In this document: positions 45,733 through 57,697 of the stretch, in pieces
How the letters are laid out: each line of letters begins with the position of its first letter
Position numbering within the stretch: the stretch's first letter is position 1
DNA from: Puccinia triticina
Lineage: Eukaryota; Basidiomycota; Pucciniomycetes; Pucciniales; Pucciniaceae
Assembly: GCF_026914185.1 (NCBI RefSeq)
Contig: NC_070565.1
Location: forward strand, 992,001-1,056,000
DNA length: 64,000 nt
Reading direction: 5' to 3'
Translations under genes and position numbers: made by a program
The notes under the pieces: generated by a model
What the model was told of the DNA's origin: nothing
The model's database searches: none
Seen by the model: only the letters and a program-made list of their open reading frames with translations

Positions 45733-46977
45733 CCCTTCAGAGAGCCTATCAGCCTTGCCCGTATGGCCGGACATCACCAGGAATCAGGATGCGAGTAGAC
45801 GACTTACCTGGCTGCCTGGCGACAACAAAGGCTTGAGGGCCCTGCCTCATTATTCGGATCCTTTGATCACGGCTCGGTGGGCGATGGCCGAGGTAATATA
45901 ACCAAACGCACCCGTCATGAAGCCGGTCATGACCCGGACGTCCCAACCGGAGCATAACGTACTGAGTAAAGGATGAAAGGGCTTCAGCTGGAAGACAATG
46001 CAGCTGAAGCAATATAGACTTAATATAAACAAATAACATTACATACCTTATGGGCTCAGCTTTGGCTGTCCGGAAGAACGAAGCGGGGATCGAATTCCTG
46101 CAGCTCAAGGCCGCAGAAGCAAGCTCGAGTTCAATCCTGAAGGCTGGTGACGACGGCAGGAGGCGGCGAAATCGACGGATTGGCTCTGAGGCACTGAGTG
46201 CGCCTCAAAGGAATCCGCCCCGGGAGATGGAGGAGGTGGTCGGCGAAGTTGGCTTGTGAGTTGTTTGGAGGTCGTTTGGATCGAGAAGACGCCGGAAGGT
46301 CGCGAAGTTTGGTCCCATGCAGCTCGAGACTGCAGAAGCGAGCTCGAATTCGTTCCTGAGGCTAGCGGTGGTGGAGGCGAAGACAGCTTGATGAATCGTG
46401 GGAAACGAACTATGTGTCGGGAGGATTATATATGATCCGAGTCGGACCTCAGGTATGGTCGGAGCCAAACACGATCGGCCGGCATCGCAGACGGGGGGAT
46501 CAGACAGACTGGACGGGTAGCGCGCGCCCCCGATCACTACTCAACAACAGAACGGGCGGGCGCGATCAACACAGAGCACCCGGGCCCATGGCCCGTTTAC
46601 TCAGGAACAGCGTACGGGTCCCCGATCAATACTCGTTGATCCGGGCTCGCGGCTTCAAGCGCGCGCACTCTGGAGCTCTAGCGCGGCAACTACGTACAAC
46701 GGCGACACGAAGTCACATGCTGCGGCGCTGCGGACTGCGCGCAGCACTTTGACTCCCAGACATGAAAAATTTTCCAGCTCACAAAGCACCTCAAAAATCA
46801 CAAAATCCAATTTTTGTGCAAACTTCACTCCATGGTACTCCAGCGACAAAAGAAAGCCAATATTCCAGAATTCTGGAATGACAGCTGTGCAAACTCAACT
46901 TTCAAGCTTTCAAAAATCTAAACGGGGCACTTTTTCACGGCGAATTGTCTGGGGACAGACAATAAGTTGGGGGAGAA
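45733..46977. other. 3' untranslated region of element B
   Basis: GC-rich, no gene. Near 46720-46755 a TGCGGCGCTGCGG...GCGCGCAGCACTTTGAC segment resembles 55430-55470 in element A, suggesting a conserved structured RNA stretch before the polypurine tract. Confidence 0.5.
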
Positions 46978-47652
46978 TGTGGTATACAAAATGGGAAAAA
47001 TCAGAAATTTTTCTCTCATTTGCGTAATTAGTCATAGAATGCCTCATGGTACGACCATATGGACCCCAGAAATGGAATCTACGGCCAAATTACCCCCTAG
47101 TCTACACTGAAAGTGTAACTGTAGCCCCACTGCACTGGAAGTTAGACCCTCCGGACAACCTGTAGCACCCTGTTGACCCCTGTCACGCACCTCAAGCCAC
47201 CTTTCCCTACTCCATGGTATCTCCACTGCATATATTATTTTGCCTTTGTTTTCTAGCTGCATGACATCATCCAGCACTGCCACTGCAGTCTGTGCCATTG
47301 TTCTCCGCATTCTAGAACTTTCACCTCCACTTTTGTTTGGTTTTATTGCATCACATGCCATTGTTCCCTGCATCATGCATGCACCCCTCGCATAAATTGT
47401 ACACAGAGCAGGCCAGCTAAAATCCCTCACTGGGGCTGCCCTGGAGCTAAAATCCCTCACATTTGTCTATATAAGGGGCTCTCTCCCCCTCATTTTGTAG
47501 CTCCTCAGTTTATTACTCATTAGTGATTCACTCACCACCTTGTACTCTCAACACTTACAACTATACTCATAACAACCCTTATATATCAATAACAAATCTT
47601 TATAAAGTGTATCGAATAAACTCATCTTGAGCATTCACTCCTATCACCTAAT

Positions 47653-47686
<34 letters not shown>

Positions 47687-47776
47687 AGCTGGTAGTATAG
47701 AAGGGCAGAGCTTGCAACTCCTTCATCCCCTTCTCCATTCAGCAAAAGGGTTTCACAACCACTTTTGAGTCTTACA
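46978..47776 (+). repeat. 3' LTR of element B
   Basis: 799-bp copy of 36331-37129, followed by the duplicated target GCGC and then the remainder of element A gag. Confidence 0.95.
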
Positions 47777-48726
47777 GCGCGGAAAACTTCATGAGATCCC
47801 ATCCTGTCACTAGGTCAGAAGCTCAAAAAGGCCGACGCGAAGTTAGGATCCAGGAACCAGAAAGAGACGCCATGGATATAGATCATGAAGAAGAAGTGGA
47901 TAGATCACCAAAAGAAACTCCAAAAAAGGCGCCTGAGAAAGTCTGGAGCCGGGAACAAGTACCAACAATCCTGAAGAGAGACTCACCAGAGGAAGTCCTA
48001 CTACAGGACTTGGACAACGTCAAGATTCCCACAACGTTTGCACAACTCACCACAATATCACCTTTGTACACAGAACAGATCATAGCAAAATTACAGGGAC
48101 GTCTTTCAGGCAAGAATACCTCCACCACCTACATTGCATCCGAAGCGGCCAAAGTAGCTGCACCAATGACCACCTTACCAGAGGATGAAGGACCTTCAGA
48201 TCCATGCTACTACAGTTGTGCCCTAGGATACGTAACCGCGCAAGTTGGGGGAGAAAAAGTCGACTTTATGGTGGATTCCGGTTCTATAGTCAACGTCATA
48301 CCCCAATCAGTAGCGGAGGACTTGGAGCTAGAATCTGTGATAGTGAACATACCCATGCAAGGTGTTGGTGGAGCCAGATGCAACATAACAGGCGTAGTTG
48401 AGAACTGCCCAATACAGATTGGTCGATTCTCCGGACCCGCTCACCTCTTTATATCACCAAAAGCTCAAGATTGCATTTTAGGACGACCTTTTCTATTTGA
48501 TTACAATTGCACTCTAGAATACCATGAAACAGGGGAGACTCTCACATTTCAAGGAAACAAGGGTCGGCGAATTTCAGTACCATTGGCTCAAACTGGACAA
48601 GGACAAGGATGGGATAATTGAAAAGATCTCAGTACCAATAGTGTGAAATCGGCTCCAACATCTGAACCTAGCAATAGTGAAGAACACCAAATGTTTAAGA
48701 AGAAACCGAATCAGCATTTTTTTTAA
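47777..48726 (+). pseudogene. Gag-protease of element A, part 2
   Basis: Continues the gag frame split by element B. The protease motif FMVDSGSIVNVIP and Ile-Leu-Gly-Arg-Pro are intact. TGA at 48619-48621 replaces an Arg codon of element B. The same frame then runs to TAA at 48724-48726, directly after T-TTT-TTT (48717-48723), the equivalent of the frameshift site in element B. Confidence 0.85.
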
Positions 48727-51700
48727 CTGCCAGCGTTCAAATAGGGAATAACTTGCTTCAGCTAGTCAAACGGGTTATATCTCAAGCGCCAGGTTTTTTA
48801 GACTGGCTCAAATACTTTTTCTTAAAATACCTTAAAAAAACGGCAAAACGAACAAAAATATATCTCTTCAAACTCTTATCAAGCAAAAAGAATATCCTCA
48901 TCATTTTTCTTACTCTAATAAAAATCTTTAGTAACCGGAAGAAGAACTCACCATCTAAATCTGAATTATCTGAAAAATCTATAATCCTTGAATCAATCCC
49001 TTCCATCAACACCTCAAGAATAGAACCCACCAGACAAGCCACACAACAAACTATTGAATCCCTACTATCTAATGGCTTAGGATCATTGTTTCAAAGCAAG
49101 TTATGTCAGAGTTGGAGGGACGGAAGCTTGTGGTGCATGACAAAGTATAAACCTGTAGCAAAGAAAATCAGACCAATCAATCAACCAATTCCACAAGCAC
49201 TGAACCCACCTCTTCAAAGACCACCGCTATCACGAGATCCCTACAAAACACCTCTTACACCTCACCCACCGGACTTTACGCCTACCGCTAGGATTACGGA
49301 AGAACGCCTGAAGGTAGTAAATTTTGGACCCGACGGATGGCTGTGGAAGGAGGAATTAAAGCTATTCAATCACCTAATCGTGATGTGAGAAAAAGCCGTG
49401 GCTTTCACACCGGAGGAAAGAGGACTCTTGAAACATTCATATGGTTTACCCTATGTCATACCGGTAATTGATCATGTACCATGGCAGAAGAAACCAATTC
49501 CAATCCCAGCAGCAATCAAAGACGAATACGTGGAGCAAGTACGGGAACGGGTGCGGAATAAACTGTACAAGCAATCAACATCAAGTTACTCTAGTCCGGT
49601 TTTCTGCGTACTCAAACATGACGGGAAGTTAAGGATAGTTCATGACTTACAAGAAATGAATAAAGTCACCATCAAAGATGCAGGACTACCACCTGCAACA
49701 GAAGAGTTTGTTGAATCCTTTGCCGGACAAGCCTGTTATGGATTGGGCGACATTATGGGAGGATACGACAAAAGGGAATTGGCCCCGGAATCGAGACCTC
49801 TCACCACCTTCAATACTCCACTAGGAAGATTTCAACTCACTAGACTTCCGCAGGGTGCAACTAATTCAGTAGCAGTATATCAAGCACAAATGATGTGGAT
49901 TCTTCAGGATGAAATACCCAACCACGTAGGTGTATTTATTGACAATGGCAGTATCAAAGGGCCGAGCTCCACATACAATGATAAAGTTCTAAAAGAGAAT
50001 CCAGGAATCCAACGTTTTATCTGGGAATACGCCCAAACACTGGAAAGAATATTATTCCAAATTGAAGAAGCGGGACTCACTATCTCAGGGAAAAAGTTTG
50101 CATGCTGTGTACCTGCCTTGGATATTGTGGGTCATGTGGTCTGCAAAGAAGGACAAAGGGTTTTGGATCAGAAGAAGAATAAGATAACGACATGGCCAAC
50201 TCCCAATAACGTCACGGAACTCCGAGGCTTCATGGGAATCGTAACTTATGTCAGGATTTTTGTCAGGAATCTGTCTGAAATAGCTGCTCCACTCCGAAGG
50301 CTGACACAAAAGGACGTAGAATGGCTCTGGGACAAAAGCTTTGACAATGCCTTCAATCAGCTAAAAGAGATAATTGGAGAAGATATCACCCTGAAGAACC
50401 TTGATTATTTGAAAGACGCAGGGCTTATTGTTTTAGCAGTAGACTCCAGTTTCATTGCAGCCGGTGCAGTACTCTCACAACAGGAGCTTGAGACCAGATT
50501 AAATCGACCAGTATTATACGAATCAATTGTGTTTTCGCCGGTTGAGTCACAATATTCGCAGCCTAAACTGGAACTCTGTGGGGTGGCACAAATCCTGAAG
50601 AAACTACAAACGCTCTTATGGGGTCAACATTTTGAACTCCAAGTGGACGCACAGTCCTTAATCCAGATGATCAACTCGCCTTCCCTTCCAAACGCCCCCA
50701 TGACAAGATGGGTAGCATTCATTCAACTTTTTTCATTCAAAATGGTGCATAAGTCAGGGAAAACGTTCACGATGCCAGACGCTTTGTCCAGACGCCCAAT
50801 AAGCGACAAAGAGGAAGAATTCTACAAAAATACGGAAGGCTTTGACAAAGAAGAACCCCTAATCAAAGCCTGCTTGCGGTATAACATAATCTCAGCTTCA
50901 ACGGAACTATTGGAGTGGGAGGCTTCTGGTTTCTGGACAGACCTTAAATATTATCTACAAACACTGCAGAGGCCTTGTTCTATGGATCCAGAGGACTTTC
51001 AGAAACTTAAACAAAAATCGGTTAACTATTTCATCCAGGATGGACGACTCATGAGGAGACACTCACCCATGCCGCAACTAGTGATTTCCAAGATATCCTA
51101 CCAGAGCAAGTTATTACAAATTGTGCACGAAGATCTAGGAAATCGGGGGCTTGAGGAAACATATCAACGTTTAGTCTATTGATTTTGGTGGCCAAGTTTA
51201 AAGAAAAAAGTCAAGTTATGGGTACATAGCTGTGAAACTTGTCAAAAGAGGGACCCACTAGTCCCACAAGAAATACGGCACCCCACAGGAGAGAGCAGCT
51301 TATTCGGACGAGTAGCTTTGGACGTCTGTCATATCAAAGCTGGACGGTACAAGTACTTACTAGTGGCACGGGATGATTTGTCCGGATGGGTCAAAGCAGC
51401 TCCTCTGGTGAAACTGACAGCTGCAACCATTGGGAAATTTCTCCTTGAAGAATGGGTCTATTGGTACGGCGTAATCAAAACAGTGACGGCAGATAATGGA
51501 CCAGAATTCAAGAACAAATTTATCAAAGCAGTCAAAAAGATTGGAGCAGTATTCAAGCCGCCCACACCTTATTATCCTGAAGCCAATGGTATGATTGAAC
51601 AAGGACACCGGCCCATTAAAGACACCCTAATCAAGATGTGTGGCGAATCTGGTGGGAAATGGAGGGAGTATCTGCCTTTAGTCCTCTTCGCTGACAGAAT

Positions 51701-52277
51701 TTTGACAAAGCGCACAACAGGATATTCACCTTACGAGTTGGTGTTTGGCCAGAAAGCGGTTCTCCCGGTTGACTTGGAAATGGATACTTATCTAGGAATT
51801 GATTGGACTGAAGTCAGCACCACGGAAAAACTCTTGGAGGCAAGGACTATGCAACTGGAACGTCAAGAAGAAATTCTAGGAATAGCTCACAAAAAGTTGA
51901 TGAAGGTCAGAAATTCATCTGTTAGATACTGGGATCAACGAATGGCTGCAAGACTTCGAAAACTGTTAGACCCAGGAGAGTTGGTGTTGGTCTACAATAA
52001 AGGCTTGGAAGATCAATGGGGAAAACTCTTTGCAAATCAATGGAACGGACCGTTTAGGGTTAAGAAACAATTACCAAAAGGATCTTACATTTTGGAAGAG
52101 CTTGACGGTGTCAAACTGAAGAGGGCCTATGCAGCCTCCCATATCAAACAATTTTATCCTCGCGGACGTAGCCTGGCGGATATACAGCAAGATGAAGACC
52201 CTGGACAAGGAGAAGAAAGCGGGGATGATGATTCTAGTAACTCTTCCGGCAATGACGTATCAGATACCGCAAGCTAG
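48727..52277 (+). pseudogene. RT-RNase H-integrase of element A, with nonsense codons
   Basis: The -1 frame relative to gag, homologous over its length to the polymerase of element B. It is stopped by TGA at 49386-49388 and TGA at 51180-51182, each at an Arg codon position in B. The reverse transcriptase motif reads Phe-Ile-Asp-Asn (near 49938-49946), so the second catalytic Asp is lost. RNase H and the integrase DDE residues (Asp-Val-Cys-His, Ala-Asp-Asn-Gly, Met-Ile-Glu) are retained. As it stands the enzyme cannot be made or work. Confidence 0.88.
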
Positions 52278-52874
52278 TCTTACCTCCTGGATACGAGACT
52301 AAACTGTTCAATCATACCAAATATCACTCATTTTTTTTAAGTTGGGGGAGGATACTCACACTCTTTTGATCAGTCATTCTTTATAGATCTGTCCTTCTCC
52401 TACCCATTGGTTTATCAGTCAAGAGTTAAGGACATCCCTGGCAAACACGCTTACTCCTCTTCACAAATCCTCTTTCCTTTCTTTCTTTTCTTTTCTTTTT
52501 TTTTTTTTTCTCTTTTCTCAAATTTCTTCTCTTGGGTGGAAGGTTGGGGACAACCTGTCTAAGTTGGGGGAAGGGGGTCTGGGAGGTTCAATCAATTTCT
52601 CAAGAAAACAAAAATTCAAGCCTAAAACATTAAAAAAAAAAAAAAAAAACAATAAAAATAAAACTAATTATCATTTTTTTAGTGTTATGGTTGCATAAGT
52701 TTTTTCGGATCTACTCCACTTTTATTGGTCAGGTCTTGAGTAAGCAGGAAAGAAATTTGGGAGCAATCACTAAAAGCAAGGCAGCAAGATCAGCAAAACA
52801 AATCAAATATAATGAGACAAAACCAAGAGGGGACTTACAAAAGACTGGGTGGCCACGATTTGGAAGACCTCAAC
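52278..52874. other. Spacer between pol and the antisense gene of element A
   Basis: AT-rich with long T and A runs, and two AAGTTGGGGG(A) purine motifs at 52339 and 52561 like those in element B. Confidence 0.6.
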
Positions 52875-54679
52875 TTAGTGTTTGAATAAGGCAACACTGG
52901 TAGGCATCAAGAGCTCATCGAACAAGCGGTTTCCGCGGCAGTAGAAGACGAAACTGGTGATAAAATTCTTGTAGAGATAGGTTACCTTGTCGGAGTGCAC
53001 ATTGGGGATTGCCACACCCCGGTACTCGGTTGGACAGAGAAGAACTTGGATATCAGCATCGGATAGGGACGGGTAGTCTGCAATCGGTACAGGAGCAAGT
53101 ACTAGCGGGGACAGAGACCGCATTGGAGAGTCAGCATCAGTGGACTCAGCGGCGTTGGCGTCAGGTTTGGATTCCGCAACCCCCTCAGAGGGGTCAACTT
53201 TGATGTCCTGAGGGAACGTGTAAAACCCCCGCGCCGGAGGCGCCGCGGATTTCACAAGCCTTTCACAAGACTCCACTTCGATCCGATATAGCCTGTTCCC
53301 CGGTCTCATCCTAGCTCAGCAGAGATCCCGACTGACTACTCATCTCTCCTGAGCTAGGTGAGCCTCCCCTTTTCATTCTTCCATTTCCCTTCCACTTAGT
53401 TGTATATAGAGGAGAGATCCCGACTGACTACTCATCTCTCCTGAGCTAGACGTGCAATACAAGCCCCACGTTGGTATCAGAACTCCTGAGACCCTCGTCT
53501 CCCCTGTGCCAACCCTCTAGCCCAGTGAAGAGCTTTGGCTCTTACAGAACGTCTCAGGCGTGGCTGGGCGATCCGCTGTCGTCCAGGCGGGAAGATCCGT
53601 TCACTCACGGTCTGTTCGGACCGGATTGGGAGGAGGGACCTACACAAAAGAGTGTCAGCAATCAATCAACGACTCAAGTTTAACAATAAGAAAGAAACTC
53701 ACCCCAGTACCCCAAACAAACAGCGTATCGTTATTGGCGGGAGCGGAAGTACCATTGTCTTGAGGGCCCAACCCAGGAGGGTATGCCAAGCCACCGGTAC
53801 CCAACGTACACGCGGAAGAATCGACTCCCAGGCCTTGAGGACTCAAGGAAGGGGATGTGATATTGGACGGACGGGGGGCAGCGGGAAGCGGCCAGTCGCC
53901 ATTGATGACCATCCAATTGCTGGTCATCATCTAAACACCCGCACAAACAACTCAGTACTGACAAAAAAAAAAAAAAAAAGGGGACAATTCTGAATTGACA
54001 TTACTTACTGGAGAGCCCTGCTCAGCAGGGCGGTACACAGGAGAGGTACCACTCGGCGCCCAGCCGGCTTCACGGCGCTGGTAGACGGGCGAAGCAGGGG
54101 CCGCCCCTCCAGGGGTCGGCGCCAGTTGGAAACGGGGGTGTAAACCCACAAAACCCGGGGGTACCCTCGACGGGCTTGGACTCGGGGTTTCAAAAGCTGA
54201 CGGGGTCGGGGTAGAAGGTCTATTACCCAGGAGCTGCGGGTCGGATACCCGGATCAACAATGATCCGCCAGACCAGACCGGATAAACAGAAGAAATACTT
54301 ACTTCGTTGACCTGGGATACGGCGGCCGGATCGACCACAAAGGGACAATCAGGATCTGCTCCCTGATATTGGGATCCACGGCCACGACGGGCTCTTGCTT
54401 GAGCAGACCGCTTGAAACCGTCCAGACGAGTCTGAGACCAACAAAGCCACGACGGGCTAATTCTGCGAGCCCGGTAAACGGGCTGATCCAGAATGATAAT
54501 AGGATTATGAATCAAGGAACCCGCCTAGCAAACGAATAGCGTGAGACTTGGAAGGAGACTAAAAGACACGAGTCAAGAAGAAAACGCACTTGCAATGCGG
54601 CCCCTGCGGAGGAAGCTCAACAACCAATAGGATAGGGCGCTGGGGAATAATAGGTTTTAAAAGTCAAGCAGACCGGCAT
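52875..54679 (-). pseudogene. Antisense accessory gene of element A, decayed
   Basis: Minus-strand exons by homology and splice sites: 54679-54590, 54524-54303, 54233-54009, 53930-53703 and 53639-52875. All junctions are phase 0, as in element B. Exon 1 ends at the same GTGCGT donor. The exon ending ...Val-Asn-Glu has a GTAAGT donor in the same place as in B. The next exon carries PPGFVGLHPRF. The exon at 53703-53930 has no counterpart in B. The last exon matches B in Leu-Pro-Ala-Trp-Thr and in the C-terminal helical region. Lesions: TGA in exon 1 (codon 21), TGA near 53601-53603 (a Trp codon in B), and a solo LTR inserted at 53219-53546. The last two exons of B's N-terminal half appear fused in A. 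Confidence 0.75.
53219..53546 (+). mobile_element. Solo LTR of the element C family
   Basis: 328 bp, begins TGTAAAACCC, ends GCTCTTACA, flanked by GAACG (53214-53218 and 53547-53551). Related to the LTRs of element C, with the same doubled stem-loop block (AGAGAT...ATCTCTCCTGAGCTAG) and an intron-like GTGAGC...TATATAG segment at 53358-53409. It is inserted in the last exon of the antisense gene of element A, after that element had arrived. Confidence 0.9.
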
Positions 54680-54769
54680 GATAGAGGAAGACTAGTTAGT
54701 ATAAGGTGGTAGGCTACTGTTGAAGGGAGGAGCGAGTGAAGAAAAGAGGAGGGACTGGGAAGAGGCCTC

Positions 54770-54776
54770 TTTTATA
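54770..54776 (-). promoter_or_regulatory. TATA box of the antisense gene, element A
   Basis: TATAAAA on the minus strand, about 95 bp upstream of the ATG at 54679; matches the element B arrangement. Confidence 0.6.
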
Positions 54777-55716
54777 GCTTCTCAGTCCCTCAGGGAGACC
54801 ACTTACTTGAACGATTCAACACAAAAACTCAGCACCGTGTTCCAGAAGGGACCCACGGCAAAGGTCATTGTACAAGGACCGACCTCAGATCAGGCCGAAT
54901 TGAACAAATTGCGGGGCAAGCTTGAGGACGTTTAGCTTGAATGATGGCGTTGGTGACAACAAGGCGAGATCTGACAGCTGCAGGCCTACATCAGGCCGGA
55001 CGGTTATGTAACCCGTCAGTACGGTACTTGAAGAACGATCAATTCGACCAATTGTTTGCCCTCCACTAGTAGGGGGGGAGGGAGTACTCACCCAAAGCAC
55101 AAACAAGTCAAAACCCGCCCAAGAAAAGCGGCGGGAAAGCGTTGGCGGCGATCCTCGGCGGCAGGGAGGTCGGCGGAAGAGTGGAGGATATACCCATAAC
55201 CTCCATGGGTATGGGATACCCCAGTGACCGGACTGAGACACAGCGGGCGGGCGCAAGCAGCGCAGAACACCCAGGCCCAAGGCCCAACCAAACTTAGACA
55301 CTGGGACCGGTCCATGGGCCCCTGATCAAAACTCAATAACCAAACCTTGCGGCTCCAGGCGCGTGCACCCTACCAAGAGCAGCGCAACGGCTGCGGACGC
55401 TACGACTTCACTACGTCAACTACTGCGGTAGTGCGCGGCTGCGCAGCTGCGAACTGCGCGCAGCACTTTGACCCCCCAATACCTCAAAAAAAAATTCCTT
55501 CAAGAAAAGTCAGAAAAACAACAAAAATCAATTTTTCTGGCCAAAACTCACCCCGCTCAGCCTCTCAGTCACTGCACCCAGGAGACGTCCAACGGCCAAT
55601 TTCCCAAGGATTCATCATGTCACTCAGCAAAAATTCAAGCCTCAAAATTCCACAAGTCAAGATACGGCACTTTTCCGGTGGAATTGTCTGGGGACAGACA
55701 ATAAGTTGGGGGAGGA
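54777..55716. other. 3' untranslated region of element A
   Basis: No gene. Contains the GC-rich GTGCGCGGCTGCGCAGC...CTGCGCGCAGCAC stem near 55430-55465 shared with element B, then the polypurine tract AAGTTGGGGGAGGA at 55703-55716. Confidence 0.55.
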
Positions 55717-56879
55717 TGTGGTAGACGGAAAAGTGAAAAATCAAAAGTTTTTTCTCATACATATATTTACTCACCCTAGGCCTCAAGATACCACCAAATA
55801 GACCTCACAAATGGATTCTACGGCCAATTTTACCCCTAGTCACCACTGGAAGCGTCACTGGAACCCCGCAGGATTGGAAGTTACACCCTCTTGGACCCTC
55901 ATGGACACGGCCAGCCTCAGTGATTAACCTGTCACACCCCTCAAGTCACCTTTCCCAGGTATACACATACTCAGCCCCAGCCAAACAAATACTCTTTTCT
56001 ATCCCTCTTATCTCCACTGCATATGCAGGGGACCAACCCCATTTCTTCTGTATTTGACATGTCCCCGCTTCATTTATGCACTCCTTGCAGCTGCATGCAG
56101 TCTTCTGACCCCATTTCTGCACTCCTTGCATTAGTCTGACACCACTCATGCACCCCTTGCATGAAGTACCTCTGTATTTGACATTTCCCCGCTTTGTTTA
56201 TGCAGTCCTTGCATCAGTATGACATCATCTTTCATTTCTCACCCCACTTTCTGCCTGTATTTAGTATCTTCTGACACCACTTGTACACAGCCCACCAGAT
56301 AAAATCCCTCATCCAGGGTCCCCCTTGTAGCTAAAATCCCTCACATTTGTCTATATAAGGATCTCTCTCCCCCCCAGTTATTTTTCCCTCAGTTCTACCC
56401 ACCAGTTATACAGATATCACCCATTACCCATTATCATCACCCTTACACTTTTATAACATACCATATCATCCCTCTTATCTGCAATAACCACTGAGCTCAC
56501 TCTCATATTCTCATACTCTCATATCACTGGTTGCATATCACGCACCTGTCACGAGTTACCCAGTTCCTGGTTCAACTCCCAACTAAGACATATACCCTTC
56601 TCAGTCCATATCACCCTCTCAAGGACCTGTGTTCAACCCCCACCGGAAACATCAAGTCAACTTTCACCCTTTCCATCATCATAAATCCTCTCAACTCTCA
56701 CATACCTGTCATCAAACAACTTCATCTGGAACTAGACCAGACCTATCACTTGATTAAAACTTGCCAAGCTTAGCTTGGTGGGTCTTGTTATCTGATAGTA
56801 TAGAAGGGCAGAGTTTGCACCTCCATCATCCCCTTCTCCATTCAGCAAAAGGGTTTCACAACCGCTTTTGAGTCTTACA
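55717..56879 (+). repeat. 3' LTR of element A
   Basis: 1,163 bp copy of 33035-34198, preceded by the polypurine tract AAGTTGGGGGAGGA. Small frames inside both LTR copies are shared simply because the LTRs are duplicates. Confidence 0.93.
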
Positions 56880-56989
56880 ACGGGTATTTGGGCTTGGTAA
56901 GAAAGCCTGAGATAGCTTCCTCAGGTAACGGTGAAAAAAATACAATACATGTATCTTTATGAGGCAGGCTAAATGCACACCAAAGATTT

Positions 56990-57160
56990 ACTTCATGCAC
57001 ACCAAAAATGGAGTGAACAGTAGTTAACTCCAAACTTTTTGGTGTGCAAATGTGTCCACTCCAAAATTTTTGGAGTGGATGATGCTATACTCCAAAAATC
57101 CCCAAATTTGGAGTGCCCAACCATGCACTCCAAAATTTTTGGAGTGAACACCGGGGCACT
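56990..57160. repeat. Palindromic CACTCCAAAA repeats
   Basis: CACTCCAAAATTTTTGGAGTG, a near-perfect palindrome, occurs at about 57058-57077 and 57126-57146, with related half-copies around it. Probably a small MITE; target duplication not resolved. Confidence 0.6.
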
Positions 57161-57169
57161 CCTCCCATC

Positions 57170-57397
57170 ATGAATGGCCAGTCTGGACTCTGCGCCTCCC
57201 ACAGAGAGCAGTACATATCCCTCTCAATGACCGGCACAGACCGGTCATCAAGAGGACAGGCACAGCCCTCTCTTTGACTGGGACGGACTGGCCATCAAGA
57301 GGATCAACCCTCTCAATGACCGGGACGGCCCGGCCATTGAGAGGACACACCCCTCTTGATGACCAGCACAGACCAGCCATTGAGAGGACACACCCCT
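57170..57397. repeat. Palindromic minisatellite, short array
   Basis: Four to five imperfect units of the type CTCAATGACCGG...CCGGTCATCAAGAG, the same family as the large array at 62390-63250. Confidence 0.75.
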
Positions 57398-57697
57398 TGT
57401 AAGGACTCTGTTGAGTCCTTAATGTTGTCAAAGGGGCATGGGAAGTGGCATGAAGGCCGTGAAACATTCTAGTTCCAACGTCAGGGGGATTTGTTGCATG
57501 TATCTAGACCGGAGAGAGGGAGAGCTCTCTCTGTAAGTAAAACTAGGAAAGACAAAAGAGAAGGAAAAACATGACTGGCTTACCTAGAACGGAGAGAGGG
57601 AGAGCTCTCTGCCGGTAAGGAGGGGGAGGAGGCAAGTTGGGGCTGATGTAAGCGGGTGACAGGACTTGTGAAACCCCACAAGGGGTGGGGGTTTACA
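57398..57697 (-). mobile_element. LTR related to element C, minus strand
   Basis: On the minus strand it begins TGTAAACCCCCACCCC and ends GAGTCCTTACA. It has the family layout: two AGAGAGCTCTCCCTCTCTCCG stem-loop blocks separated by an intron-like GTAAGCC...CTTACAG segment (57531-57583). On the minus strand the sequence just upstream reads AGGAGGGGAGAC, a polypurine tract, so this is a 3' LTR. No second LTR is seen. Confidence 0.78.

Larger units (their letters stand above)
36331..47776 (+). mobile_element. Element B: Ty3/Gypsy retrotransposon nested in element A
   Basis: Two 799-bp LTRs (36331-37129 and 46978-47776) begin TGTGGTATAC and end CTTACA. By eye they differ at about four positions. 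A 4-bp duplication, GCGC (36327-36330 and 47777-47780), flanks the element, and joining the flanks restores the gag frame of element A, which proves the insertion. Length 11,446 bp. Order: leader, gag-protease ORF, -1 frame RT-RNase H-integrase ORF, opposite-strand spliced gene, 3' LTR. A polypurine tract (AAGTTGGGGGAG) sits just before the 3' LTR. Only one lesion is seen in pol. Confidence 0.95.
33035..56879 (+). mobile_element. Element A: Ty3/Gypsy retrotransposon, interrupted by element B
   Basis: LTRs 33035-34198 and 55717-56879 begin TGTGGTAGACGG and end CTTACA, flanked by ACGG (33031-33034 and 56880-56883). By eye they differ at about six bases plus one indel over 1.16 kb, so the insertion is recent. 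The element is about 12 kb once element B (36331-47776) and the solo LTR (53219-53546) are removed. Order: leader, gag-protease, RT-RNase H-integrase (in the -1 frame), then an opposite-strand gene, then the 3' LTR. Several in-frame stops make it non-functional as read. The site following the 5' LTR (AGGGAGTCCCC) does not start with TGG, so a usual full tRNA primer is not evident. Confidence 0.93.
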
